NCBI GenBank assembly: GCA_002811675.1
Contig: PDIM01010328.1
Coordinates: forward strand, 114,925 to 136,831
Length of the DNA: 21,907 nucleotides
From: Ichthyosporea sp. XGB-2017a
Lineage: Eukaryota; Opisthokonta; Ichthyosporea
Direction: 5' to 3'
Under the pieces are notes generated by a model. The model saw nothing but the letters and a program-made list of their open reading frames with translations, did not search any database and was not told the DNA's origin. Made by a program: the position numbers and the translations under genes. This document shows positions 1 to 8,878 of this stretch, piece after piece. Each line of letters begins with the position of its first letter. Position 1 is the stretch's first letter.

Positions 1-1004
1 ATAAATTTTCGTCACTATCACCACCAGCACTTTCCCTTTCCTTGTGATTGTCGTATGCGTCGCGAGCAGTTTGAACTCCTTCCCTAAATCGGTTCTGTTC
101 TTCACGCTCTCTACGCAGATCTTCTTCAGTAAATGGATGAGCTTCAATGTACGCGTTGTCCCTTTCACATATGCAAATGTTATGTAAAACAGTGCAAGTC
201 ACAATCAGTTTCACATTTGATGCATGATTTGTGAAAGGTAACTCATACTTCAGAACCCTCCAGCGCATTTTCAGGATTCCAAATGCCATCTCAATGACCA
301 TACGGGTCACAGAGTGAACATAGTTGTAGTGGCGCTCTTCTGGCTCAAGAATAATATACGAATACTCATCTTTTTTCTCGCTGGGGTAAGGAGTCATCAT
401 GAAACTTCGCAAAGAGTAGCCCCCGTCTCCAACCAAATGCATTCCGCTGGGTATCGTTTTTTCAATGTTTTTTCCCAAGACACTTCTTGAAAAAACAGAG
501 CAATCTGGTGTCGAGCCAGAGCGGATAGCAATAGACACGAACTTTCGGTTATTATCACACACAGCTTGAACGTTCAATGACGGAAAACCCTTCCGACAAA
601 AAAACGTATCATCATTAGCTTGTTTTTTCATTCGAATGAGTGTTCCTTCTATTGCCACCCACAGTGTCAGGGAAACCTGTTCGCATCTCAAATTGTCTAG
701 CAAGGGTTTTCCATGCTTCTGGGTTGTCGGCAGACGGCATGGAAACATATTTAGGATAGAGCTCTTGCATGTACTCCAATATCAGATTGACACTTTCACA
801 AAGTTCGGTCATGCCTCCACCAAAAACGCTCTTTAGCTGCCTATAACCGTCTGGTGAGCTGCAATATGCAAGGAAGAGTGCAACTTTTCTTTCAAATCTC
901 TTACGCACACCATGGCGCTTCCTTTTGCTTTTGCTTTCGTGAGTTCTTTTTCTTTTTCTACTTGTCATGATAGTAGATTGTGGCATTGTGCTCAACTTGT
1001 CCAC
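1..1004 (-). mobile_element. PIF/Harbinger-type (HARBI1-like) transposase, one frameshift, C-terminus off the left edge
   Basis: Reading the minus strand from an ATG at 1004, the first ~116 codons carry the N-terminal region typical of Harbinger nucleases, ending in FPDTVG. Just there the frame breaks: one extra base in the CC at 655-656 (plus strand) shifts reading, and the -1 frame then stays open without a stop from about 655 to base 1. That second part has the DDE nuclease blocks: AIEGTLIR (normally AIDGTHI), GDGGYSLRSFMMTPYP with the second Asp at 425-427, VIEMAFGILKMRWRVL with the catalytic Glu at 290-292, then a CTVLHNIC block. The first catalytic position (647-649) codes Glu instead of Asp. 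One frameshift plus one altered catalytic residue suggests a young, probably dead copy; a base-call error is possible for the frameshift only. Neither terminal inverted repeats nor a partner Myb-like gene can be identified in the window. Confidence 0.85.
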
Positions 1005-1369
1005 GAATCTGAAGCATAAATATAAACCAGACCATTAATTACTAGAGGGACATTGAAACCAAGCTTTACTATTAATAAATCTCAAAGCTATAATGCATAA
1101 TAATAGTAAGAAACATTTAACTTCAATCTCTTACTAGTAGATCTATAAAAAAATAAACAAAAAACGAAGGAAAATCCTGAAAATCCTGCGACTCAAACAG
1201 AAAAAGTGTCCCATGCTTCCGTTGACGTTCTCCATCTCCTTCAAGTTGCATAGGAGAATGAATACAACGTACAAGTTCCATGCGGAGGCAATGCAGGTGC
1301 TTCTAAGGCTCTAGATGACTCACCGGAAGCCTCTAGTTCACTCACACAGGAGAGGTCTTTATTCTTTAA
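1005..1369. other. Gap between the transposase and the p44 gene
   Basis: AT-rich stretch of 365 bp with no convincing gene. It should hold the 3' end of the p44 transcript and any upstream part of the Harbinger element. An ACTAGAGGGA decamer lies at 1041-1050 and recurs upstream of GPI. I see no terminal inverted repeat I could pair within the window. Confidence 0.5.
1358..1363 (-). terminator. Poly(A) signal AATAAA of the p44 gene
   Basis: The plus strand reads TTTATT, so the minus strand has the canonical AATAAA only 6 nt past the TGA stop of the p44 gene. This implies a 3' UTR of a few tens of bases. Confidence 0.6.
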
Positions 1370-2539
1370 TCAGAGGGCTAGCTGGTTCACACATACTGGG
1401 CAGTTGTGAACACTGTCGTGAAGGAATTCATTACAGTTGTGACAAAACACCCCCTTGCACTTCTCACATACAAAGCAGTTGCTTCCAGAGACTTCTTCAA
1501 ACGGGAAATGGCAGGAGATGCACGTAGTGACTTTTTCTTCTTTGGAGGAGGATGCCCTGAACTCGTCCAGAGGAAACAGGTGATGGAATGAGCGTGCCAA
1601 ATGTGGTGCAGATACAAGGGTGAGGCCACAGGTGGAGCAGTCCACTGGGATATCACAGAACTTTGTGAGGCATCGTGGACAAGGATAGCCGCCAGTGCGG
1701 AACTTCCGATGACAAGCACACAGTGACGACTCTGTTGCCGGAAGTTTCTTCGGGAATCCCATCTTTAGTAGTTGGAAATCAAGTTGCCGGGAGGCGGGTG
1801 GTGGAGTGGTGTGCTGAAAGAATATTTCCCTAAAATGCTTTTCACCCATGGCCACGTTATAAAACCCCCCAGTGACCTTACATAGCTCCTGCAATACATA
1901 AACCCCTGCACTGAGTCCAATACAGGAACACAGGATATTGTCTGCCTTCAGAGCCGCAATGGTCTCGTGGACATTCCCCGGATCGCACGTCGTAAGACTC
2001 CCAAAGATTACAAGAACCTCCTTGCTTGTATGTGATGGCATGTGCCTCAGACTCTGCCGCGCCAATTCAAGCGAGTTCTGTAGAGATGGCTCCCCCTTTG
2101 TATCTTTTAAATTCTTCACCCCTTGAAGAATATCATTTGTATTTCCACACAAATCCTGCACCTTAATTGCTGAACCGTCCTTAGTCACAATCAACCCGAG
2201 TTGCGAAATAGGATTCTGATCAAAGTATTCCCTCACAAACTTCTTCAAGATCTCCATAGCACAGAGAAACCTAGTTGGTCTCAAATCCGCATCCTCCATG
2301 GCGTCAGACATATCCAACACAATGTACATATGCCGCATCATCCCTCGGCGGATATTGGACGAGGCCAGGTTCTGCAAGCGCCTTTTCTTTGCATATTGCT
2401 CCTTCAACTCATACACGCTAGTTTTCAGACTCCCAGACTCGTCTTCCTGCAGTGCATCCCATGTCCTCTCAATGTCCCCCTCCCAGTTGTACCCCGTCTT
2501 CCCGTCCGCAAGATTCCCCCCGTACATATTTATATACAA
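1370..2539 (-). CDS. GTF2H2: TFIIH core subunit p44 (GTF2H2/SSL1)
   Basis: Intronless gene for a 389-residue protein, against about 395 in human GTF2H2. p44 is a core subunit of the transcription/repair factor TFIIH; it contacts and stimulates the XPD helicase in RNA polymerase II initiation and nucleotide excision repair. The order is complete: an N-terminal block ending ERTWDALQEDESGSLK, a von Willebrand A domain (about residues 45-235) with GMMRHMYIVLDMSDAMEDAD, EYFDQNPISQLGLIVTK and SLTTCDPGNV, then a zinc-binding region (CPRCLTKFC, CSTCGLTLVSAPHLARS, HHLFPLDEF) and a C-terminal C4C4 RING-like domain (CISC, CEKC, CHNC, CPVC). Translation could start at Met1 or at Met5 (codon at 2525-2527); neither can be excluded. 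It is divergent from PCYT2, sharing a gap of about 520 bp. Confidence 0.96.
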   Translation of the reverse strand: MYINMYGGNLADGKTGYNWEGDIERTWDALQEDESGSLKTSVYELKEQYAKKRRLQNLASSNIRRGMMRHMYIVLDMSDAMEDADLRPTRFLCAMEILKKFVREYFDQNPISQLGLIVTKDGSAIKVQDLCGNTNDILQGVKNLKDTKGEPSLQNSLELARQSLRHMPSHTSKEVLVIFGSLTTCDPGNVHETIAALKADNILCSCIGLSAGVYVLQELCKVTGGFYNVAMGEKHFREIFFQHTTPPPASRQLDFQLLKMGFPKKLPATESSLCACHRKFRTGGYPCPRCLTKFCDIPVDCSTCGLTLVSAPHLARSFHHLFPLDEFRASSSKEEKVTTCISCHFPFEEVSGSNCFVCEKCKGVFCHNCNEFLHDSVHNCPVCVNQLAL

Positions 2540-3062
2540 TCAATATATATAGCACCACGCTCAGGCCTCTCGTGATAGATGGGACTTACACTGGTCCCCA
2601 AGACTCCTTATTTATTTGGTTCGCCCCAAACCAGTTGATTTAAATCACTGCTCCTACTCACAAATTCACCAAAAACAAACACAAAAAACAAAAAAGCTCA
2701 CTGCAAACAAAAAAACAAACAAAAAAAAGGCTTAAAAATTAAACTAAAAATTTGATGGTTTAGGGTAATTTTTTTCCATTTTTCCTTTTCTTTTTTGTTT
2801 TTTTTTTTGGTTTTCAAATTTGTTTTGTTGTGTTTTGTTTCAATTTTTTCGACATTCAAAAAAATAAAAAAATCATATTTCCCCACTTTTTCTTTTTTTT
2901 ATTATTTTTGGCCCGTTGTCCGGTTTTCAATTTTTTTTTTCGTTTTTTCAGTTTTAGTTTTTGAGAACTTTTGAGGGATTTTGTGCAGTTATTTTAGTGA
3001 TCGATTAACAGTTTTTGTTTGTGTATTTGTGGTTTGTGTACGTTAAAGAAAATACAACAGTC
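2540..3062. promoter_or_regulatory. Divergent promoter region of GTF2H2 and PCYT2
   Basis: About 520 bp between two head-to-head start codons. Its middle (about 2660-2990) is unusually low in complexity: A-rich with CAAA/AAAC runs at 2660-2745, then long T tracts with scattered single G and A to 2985. Such homopolymer tracts disfavour nucleosomes in many eukaryotes and fit a shared open promoter (inference). No TATA box or known factor site is clear. Confidence 0.5.
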
Positions 3063-4446
3063 ATGTCGAAGCGCTCCCCTGCTAAAAACAACGGAAACTC
3101 GCCGAAGAAAGCGAAAGGCATAACGCGAATTTGGGTGGATGGGTGCTATGATATGATGCACTTTGGACATGCCAACTCTCTTCGCCAGGCCAAGTTGTTT
3201 GGTGATGAATTGTATGTTGGTGTTCACTCGGACGCAGAGATTCTGAAAAACAAAGGGCCTACTGTGATGAACGAGCAGGAACGCTACAAGATGGTGCGCG
3301 CGTGCAAGTGGGTTGATAAGGTGATTGAGGACGCTCCATATCAGACTCAACTGGAGGTCATGGACGAGTACGGGTGCCAGTATGTTGCACATGGTGATGA
3401 TATCACTACATTGGCGGACGGCACAGACTGCTATCAGTTGTGTAAGGATGCTGGAAGATATAAGTAAGTGAGAGTGAGAGAACCGGCTGAGAAAGAGGAG
3501 ACTTGTACTGATACACCGAGTCATGCTGTATTTGCATTTTTTATTGTTTGCTATATTGACCCTCCTCTGCGTGCTTTATATTGTGTTGAATACTTGGTTT
3601 TGATATAGGGAGTTTGGGAGAACGGAAGGAGTTTCCACTACAAACTTAGTCGGAAGAATGCTTCTCATGACGAAAGATCATCATCAGAAAGGTGAGAAGC
3701 TTGATAAGAAGGACCCCACATTGAAGTCTGTAAGCTCAGGAAATGATAAGAGAAGTCCTTACACTGGTGTATCTCAGTTTTTGCCAACTACACAGAAAAT
3801 TATTCAGTTTTCTGAGGGAAAAGCCCCCAAGCCAGGTGATAAAATTGTGTATACAGCTGGGGCTTTTGATCTATTTCATGTTGGCCATATTGATTTCCTG
3901 GAAAAGGTTAAGAAGCTTGGAAATTTTGTCATTGTCGGACTGCACACGGATGAGGTTGTCAACTCGTACAAAGGACGAAATTATCCTATTATGAATCTCC
4001 ACGAGCGTGTCCTCTCTGTTTTGGCATGTCGATATGTCGATGAGGTGGTCATTGGTGCACCATACGAGATTGACGAGGCTTTGCTGAGCCACTTCAAGAT
4101 TTCTGTTGTCGCTCACGGGTCTACTTTTTACCCAGAGCAGAATGGAAGAGACCCATATGCTCTTGCAAAGAAGAAGAAGATCTATAAATCTGTTGCTAGT
4201 GGAAGTACAATTACCACCTCTGTCATTGTGGAGAGAATCATTAAGAACAGATTGGAATACGAAGCAAGGAACAAGAAGAAGGAAGCTAAAGAAATGAAGC
4301 TCATGGATGATATTCATATCAGCACCCCTACTAGACAGGAATCCCCATCTCCCAAAAAGAAAACCGGAAGTGTGTCTCCCAAAAAAAAGGCCGGGAGTGT
4401 GTCTCCTAAAAAAAAGGCTGGAAGTGTGTCCCCCAAAAAGAAGTAA
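3063..4446 (+). CDS. PCYT2: Ethanolamine-phosphate cytidylyltransferase (CTP:phosphoethanolamine cytidylyltransferase)
   Basis: Two exons, 3063-3463 and 3609-4446, joined across a 145-bp GT-AG intron (GTAAGT donor, TATAG acceptor) that splits a Lys codon in a conserved stretch. The product is 412 residues (human about 389). It makes CDP-ethanolamine from CTP and phosphoethanolamine, the rate-setting step of the Kennedy pathway to phosphatidylethanolamine. It shows the two tandem cytidylyltransferase domains that distinguish PCYT2: HFGH at 33-36 with [20 protein letters not shown], and HVGH at 224-227 with [28 protein letters not shown] closes the first domain and [14 protein letters not shown] the second. 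Unusual are SPAK/SPKK motifs near the N-terminus and a Lys-rich tail of repeated SPKKK units. An ATG at 3063 is the only start giving the family N-terminus. Confidence 0.96.
4348..4443 (+). repeat. 27-bp coding minisatellite (SPKKKxGSV units) at the PCYT2 C-terminus
   Basis: Three complete 27-bp units begin at 4348, 4375 and 4402, each encoding SPKKK(T/A)GSV. A partial SPKKK unit at 4429-4443 is followed directly by the stop. Copies differ by a few mostly silent bases, so the array was likely made by replication slippage and then kept at protein level. Confidence 0.9.
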
Positions 4447-5077
4447 AATCTGCATATAGTGACTTTAGTGTTTGAAATGGTTAGAGATCAGGGTGGATCT
4501 AACCAAAGGTTAACTGACTTTTAATAACCTGCCGCCGTCTTCTTTTTCAAGCCATTCACTCTTAGAAGCCCAGTGCCTCATCTCCTGTTTGCATTGTGAA
4601 GGAACGCATTCCATTCTGTATATTTGCTGTTTTACAGCAGTAAAATCTCATTAGTTTAAATAAATAGACAAATTACACAAATATAGGAACAGATATGGGA
4701 ATGAGAAGTTATTAAGCGCAGGATTAAGCGATACCCATTCTTTATTGAATTGAAAGAAATGCACTTTATTTCATTGTCAAGATACTCTAATGAGGCATTC
4801 TTCTTTGCAGCACATGAAGAGTCATAACTGTCTATATAAATGAGTTCACCAAGATAACACGAAACGAAATGAAATGTTAAGTTTGAGACGAATTGAATGG
4901 TTATGATAAATATGAGAGAAAGATAAGGAGTAGAGCTGAGAGAGTGAGACTGTTTTGACTGTACCATGTACTTGGATTCATCATGATGATGGACCGACCG
5001 CATATTAGATAAATGGGTGGGCGGGGTCCAGCTTCCAATTAGCAGCTGGTCGATCACTAGAGGGGAATTACAATTTA
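4447..5077. other. PCYT2 3' flank, no convincing gene
   Basis: This stretch holds the PCYT2 3' UTR with AATAAA at 4659-4664, then AT-rich DNA with no recognisable coding sequence. A 133-codon minus-strand open frame (4656-5057) is unlike any family I know and is no longer than chance allows in DNA of this composition. An ACTAGAGGGG decamer lies at 5056-5065. Confidence 0.5.
4659..4664 (+). terminator. Poly(A) signal AATAAA of PCYT2
   Basis: Canonical hexamer 213 bp past the PCYT2 stop, the first AATAAA on this strand after the gene. Confidence 0.55.
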
Positions 5078-5253
5078 CAGAATTAGAGGGAAGGGTTAGG
5101 GCCCTGTACGATCGGGTACCTTTATGATTTTGGGGTCGTGAAAAATACAGTACTACTGCAGATGCCAGAACTAGAGGGAAGGGTTAGGGCCCTGTACGAT
5201 CGTCGATATGATCGGGTTTATGATTTTGGGGTCGTGAAAAATACAGTACTACT
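5078..5253 (+). repeat. Imperfect tandem duplication of ~80 bp upstream of GPI
   Basis: Copy 1 (5078-5157, 80 bp) and copy 2 (5166-5253, 88 bp) are separated by 8 bp. Both begin CAGAAYTAGAGGGAAGGG, continue TTAGGGCCCTGTACGATCG, and end in a shared 34-bp block from TATGATTTTGGGG to CAGTACTACT. They differ only in a central patch of 10-18 bp after the ACGATCG. Each has a GGGTTAGGG telomere-like motif and a GGGCCC palindrome. The duplication ends about 255 bp before the GPI start, so it may carry promoter elements. Confidence 0.9.
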
Positions 5254-5508
5254 TGGCGCGCTTTGAAGTGGGAGCTGGATTATTTTAAAGTTGTTTGTGC
5301 ATTGTGTGATTTGTTGTGCTGGTGTATGCCATTCTTGTGTACGTCTAGATCCACTCTGAATAGCATTGGTGTGGTGTTGATTAGTTTTGCTGTGTGGTGT
5401 TATTTGTCTGTGTATAGCAGCTCTTGTGGTTTTACCTGTGACCTGAAGCAGTATCTCTGTTATTATAGTGATTGGAAGTTTTGTGTTGTGGAAGAGTCAA
5501 ATACTAAT
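5254..5508 (+). other. GPI 5' leader with in-frame upstream ATG
   Basis: A GT-rich leader without a stop in the GPI frame from 5224 onward. It has one in-frame ATG at 5326 that would add 61 residues with a hydrophobic segment. That ATG has a weak context (T at -3, C at +4), whereas the GPI ATG at 5509 has A at -3 and G at +4. I treat the leader as untranslated by default. Confidence 0.5.
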
Positions 5509-7170
5509 ATGGCTGGAATTGTGAAGAATCCCTGCTTTGTTCAATTGAAGGAACATTATGAGCAAGAGATAAAGCATTTGCACATGCGAAAAATGTTTCA
5601 GGACGATGCCCATAGATTTTCGAAATTTAATGTTTTGTTCAATGGAAGTGACGGTGACCTCTTGTTGGACTATTCCAAAAACATTGTTACTGAGAAAACA
5701 ATGAAGTTACTGTTTTCTCTGGCATGTGAGGCAGGCGTGACAAACATGCGTGATAAAATGTTTGCTGGTGAGAAGATTAATTTCACTGAAGATAGAGCAG
5801 TATTGCATATTGCCCTTCGCAATCGATCCAACAAACCCATTGTGGTTGACGGTGTTGATGTTATGCCTGGTGTGAATGCTGTTCTAGATAAAATGCGAAC
5901 CTTTTGTGATAGTGTCAACAGTGGTCAGTGGAGAGGCTACACTGATAAAGGTATTACGGATGTGGTAAACATTGGAATCGGAGGCTCTGATCTTGGCCCC
6001 GTCATGGTAACGGAAGCGCTGAAGCCTTATGCCGGTAATTTGAATATTCATTTTGTATCTAATGTTGATGGAACTCATTTGGCGGAAGTTACCAAAAAAT
6101 GCAATCCCGAAACTACACTGTTCATTATCGCTTCGAAAACGTTTACCACCCAGGAAACCATCACAAACGCCAACTCTGCCAAAACATGGTTCCTCCAAAC
6201 TGCAAAGTCACCAAGTGCTGTAGCCAAGCACTTTGTTGCCTTGTCCACAAACAAGGCTGAGGTAACAAAGTTTGGAATCGACCCAGACAACATGTTTGAA
6301 TTCTGGGACTGGGTCGGTGGAAGATATTCGCTCTGGTCTGCGATTGGTTTGTCAATAGCAGTATACATTGGTATGGATAATTTCGTCCAATTGTTGGAAG
6401 GAGCCCATGCAATGGACCGTCACTTCCAGACTGCTAAAATGGAAGAAAATCTTCCCGTTGTTTTGGCTGTTTTGGGAGTGTGGTACAATAACATTGTTGG
6501 TGCTCAAACTCATGCCATTCTTCCTTATGATCAGTATATGCATAGGTTTGCTGCTTACTTTCAGCAAGGCGATATGGAATCGAACGGAAAGACAGTGACT
6601 AGAGAAGGTGATTTTGTGCAGTCTTCAACGGGGCCTATCGTGTGGGGAGAACCAGGAACGAATGGACAGCACGCATTTTACCAATTGATCCATCAAGGAA
6701 CTAAAATAATTCCGTGCGATTTTCTTGCACCTGTTGAAACCCACAACCCCATCTCAAATGGTGTTCATCATGAAATTCTGCTTTCAAATTTCTTTGCACA
6801 AACAGAAGCTCTTATGAAGGGTAAAAGCCAAGATGAGGCCTTCCAGGAGCTAAAAAATGCCGGCCTCGAAAGCCCACGTCTAGAGAATATTCTGCCACAC
6901 AAAATATTTGCTGGAAATAAGCCCACGAACTCTATTATGTTTCAAAAATTGACACCATACACTCTAGGTTCGCTTGTTGCCATGTACGAGCATAAGATTT
7001 TTGTTCAAGGTGTTATTTGGGACATTAACTCATACGATCAGTGGGGAGTTGAACTTGGAAAGCAATTGGCTAAGGCTATCCTGCCTGAGTTGGTTTCTGG
7101 AGGCGAAGTTACTGCTCATGACAGTTCTACTAATGGATTGATCAATTTTTTTAAAGCTCATCGAATGTAG
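5509..7170 (+). CDS. GPI: Glucose-6-phosphate isomerase (phosphoglucose isomerase)
   Basis: Intronless, 553 residues (human about 558). The enzyme interconverts glucose-6-phosphate and fructose-6-phosphate in the cytosol, in glycolysis and gluconeogenesis. Both family signatures are intact: [14 protein letters not shown] from residue 267 and [18 protein letters not shown] at 501-518, whose last Lys is catalytic. Substrate-binding and catalytic blocks are also present: [30 protein letters not shown] (catalytic Glu) and [18 protein letters not shown] (catalytic His). The start at 5509 gives [10 protein letters not shown], aligning with the human N-terminus, and sits in a strong initiation context. 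The frame stays open upstream, so an extended form from ATG 5326 is conceivable. It lies behind the tandem duplication and converges on the V-ATPase gene. Confidence 0.97.
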   Translation: MAGIVKNPCFVQLKEHYEQEIKHLHMRKMFQDDAHRFSKFNVLFNGSDGDLLLDYSKNIVTEKTMKLLFSLACEAGVTNMRDKMFAGEKINFTEDRAVLHIALRNRSNKPIVVDGVDVMPGVNAVLDKMRTFCDSVNSGQWRGYTDKGITDVVNIGIGGSDLGPVMVTEALKPYAGNLNIHFVSNVDGTHLAEVTKKCNPETTLFIIASKTFTTQETITNANSAKTWFLQTAKSPSAVAKHFVALSTNKAEVTKFGIDPDNMFEFWDWVGGRYSLWSAIGLSIAVYIGMDNFVQLLEGAHAMDRHFQTAKMEENLPVVLAVLGVWYNNIVGAQTHAILPYDQYMHRFAAYFQQGDMESNGKTVTREGDFVQSSTGPIVWGEPGTNGQHAFYQLIHQGTKIIPCDFLAPVETHNPISNGVHHEILLSNFFAQTEALMKGKSQDEAFQELKNAGLESPRLENILPHKIFAGNKPTNSIMFQKLTPYTLGSLVAMYEHKIFVQGVIWDINSYDQWGVELGKQLAKAILPELVSGGEVTAHDSSTNGLINFFKAHRM

Positions 7171-7538
7171 ATTGAGTGTATTGAGAGGAACGCAGTGAGA
7201 ACTGATAATGGCAGGTTGTCAGGAATTTTGTTAGATTTACATTTAAATAAAGGGTTTATTCTTTTTTGAAACAAAAACAATATTGGTGGTTCTCGTCGGT
7301 TTCTTTTTTTTTTTCCTTTTTTAAAAGTTACTTGTAAGTCGCAATCACTTATCAAACGAAAATATTCCCAGCTTCTTAAGCCACAGTGATAACACGATGA
7401 CAAAACAAAAAAAAACAAGTACCCCGCCATTCAAATGGGCTAATATTCTTTATATTTCCCGTTTCTTTCCCCTTCCCCCATCGAAGTCCCCCATTATACA
7501 ATTACATAATTTGCTACACCCATTCACGTCAAACAATA
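7171..7538. other. Convergent intergenic region of GPI and ATP6V0D1
   Basis: A 368-bp tail-to-tail gap holding both 3' UTRs. It contains the two-way poly(A) element at 7246-7260, a T tract at about 7302-7322 and a C-rich stretch at 7467-7495. No gene is seen. Confidence 0.6.
7246..7260. terminator. Palindromic two-way poly(A) element
   Basis: AATAAAGGGTTTATT: a perfect 6-bp inverted repeat with a 3-bp centre that puts one AATAAA on each strand. The plus-strand copy lies 75 bp after the GPI stop. The minus-strand copy lies about 280 bp after the ATP6V0D1 stop, and a TATAAA variant at about 7449 could serve that gene earlier. Confidence 0.6.
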
Positions 7539-8591
7539 TTAGAAGATGGAGATGTAGTTATCAATCTTTGACTTATGGTTTTGAGAAATGCATTCTGCAA
7601 TCCACACAATATTGCGAGCCTCCTGTTCCTTGAGTTTCACGAGTCCGTAGAAAATACCATAGTGGAACTGTTGCTCAAAAGTAAGTCCGTTCAATTTTGC
7701 TTCATGTTCAAAGAATCGGTCTTCCAGAGTCTTATCTCCACCAGCAGTTCCAACGCCCTCAAACATATTTCTGTAACTGGGATAAAATTCCGCAAGTGCC
7801 CGCACCTGTTCGTAATCATCAACTTTCCCAAGTTTCATCAGCCCATCAGGGTACAGATGTCCGCATCGAGGATACAACTTGACCCTATCTTCTTTGGTCA
7901 GCTCGGTTCCAAAGGAATTGATTGTGATAATAAAAGCTCTTCTATCAGCTTCGAATTTCAAAATTTCACCCATCACCTCACCAGTGGCGCCTCCTACTTC
8001 TTGACAAAATTCATAAAAATCTTCGAGGTATGCTTTGTACAATGTGTTTCTGATAATTTCGATGTTCATTTCATCAAGATCCTGCTCAGAAATGCAACTA
8101 ATGAAGTAATCAGCAAGGGGAGTGTCGATCAAGACCGAGTTATATAGCTCAGCTGGGGTTGAGGCAATACACAGAGTAGCCATTGACTCGAACATTCCCA
8201 AAGGATGACACTTGGGAATCAATTCCGAAATGTCTCTTTCATGAAGGGTGCCAGTGATAAGCAAAATAATATTGTCAATCATGTAGCTATATGTAATATA
8301 ATCCATAAACTTGGACAAAGGGAAAACTGCCTGAGCTCTAAGACCCTTAAATTCAGCCACAAACTTCTCAGTCAACTTATCCGAGATTGTCGACACAGTA
8401 AGAGGAGAGGGTTCATTAGCCAAAAACTGACCATAATCAGTACTCGCCAAGTGCAATTTTAAATCATCCAAGCTCTCAGCCTGTATCAAATTCAAATAGT
8501 CCGACTGGGTAAGGATCCCAGAGCGGAATCCTCTAGCCAAACCCTCCAAGTAACCGTCGTTAATATTAAAAGAAAGCTCCTGCATCTTCAA
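7539..8591 (-). CDS. ATP6V0D1: V-type proton ATPase V0 subunit d
   Basis: Intronless, 350 residues against 351 in human ATP6V0D1, with near-collinear similarity throughout. Subunit d is a peripheral cytosolic protein that caps the proteolipid ring of the V0 sector and couples it to the central rotor stalk of V1, so it is needed for acidification of lysosomes and other compartments. Diagnostic stretches include [107 protein letters not shown] and [20 protein letters not shown]. Start is Met1 (8591) or Met3 (8585). It has no membrane segment, as expected. The gene is tail-to-tail with GPI and shares a palindromic poly(A) element. Confidence 0.97.
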   Translation of the reverse strand: MKMQELSFNINDGYLEGLARGFRSGILTQSDYLNLIQAESLDDLKLHLASTDYGQFLANEPSPLTVSTISDKLTEKFVAEFKGLRAQAVFPLSKFMDYITYSYMIDNIILLITGTLHERDISELIPKCHPLGMFESMATLCIASTPAELYNSVLIDTPLADYFISCISEQDLDEMNIEIIRNTLYKAYLEDFYEFCQEVGGATGEVMGEILKFEADRRAFIITINSFGTELTKEDRVKLYPRCGHLYPDGLMKLGKVDDYEQVRALAEFYPSYRNMFEGVGTAGGDKTLEDRFFEHEAKLNGLTFEQQFHYGIFYGLVKLKEQEARNIVWIAECISQNHKSKIDNYISIF

Positions 8592-8764
8592 AATCTTCCA
8601 CTATAGACTCTCCGACTACTAACAAATCTCTTCTAACTTAATCTAATCTCTCCGCACACGGCCCTGCACAGATCTCATAGACACTGGAAATAAAGTGACT
8701 CCCTGTTCAAACATGAAGTATATTTATTATACAAGAAATGGTCAATAATAATAAAGGGAATTTG

Positions 8765-8823
8765 TGTTATCTATGGCTAATCCCATACATCGCGGGTTTG
8801 TATGGAGAACCCCATAGATAACA
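8765..8823. repeat. Symmetric inverted repeat able to form a two-stem hairpin
   Basis: Outer arms TGTTATCTATGG (8765-8776) and CCATAGATAACA (8812-8823) pair perfectly over 12 bp. Then come a 6/6 internal loop, an inner perfect 7-bp stem CCATACA/TGTATGG (8783-8789 with 8799-8805) and a 9-nt loop. Both stems share one exact centre at 8794. It lies about 175 bp upstream of the ATP6V0D1 start. It may be a DNA palindrome, a remnant of a small inverted-repeat element, or a structured RNA. Confidence 0.8.
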
Positions 8824-8878
8824 AGGCCAAGCCCACTCACTCACTCATCACTCGAGCTAAAATATAATTATTTGTGAA

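Noticed and set aside
646-660. A GT...AG stretch of 14 nt at the transposase frame break, as a tiny intron
   Set aside because: It is far too short to splice and its removal would delete the conserved AIEGT catalytic block; a one-base insertion explains the break better.
2616-2640. tRNA B-box-like GGTTCGCCCC with a short stem nearby
   Set aside because: There is no matching A box at a suitable distance and no cloverleaf can be folded.
3015-3062. Extension of PCYT2 upstream from a TTG
   Set aside because: There is no ATG in that stretch; the ATG at 3063 gives a sensible N-terminus.
4656-5057. 133-codon minus-strand open frame between PCYT2 and GPI
   Set aside because: Its length is within chance for AT-rich DNA of this window size. 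The product has no recognisable domain, and it overlaps the PCYT2 3' end.
5263-5325. Extension of GPI further upstream from a TTG
   Set aside because: TTG is not a normal nuclear start codon; the first in-frame ATG is at 5326 and the conserved start is at 5509.
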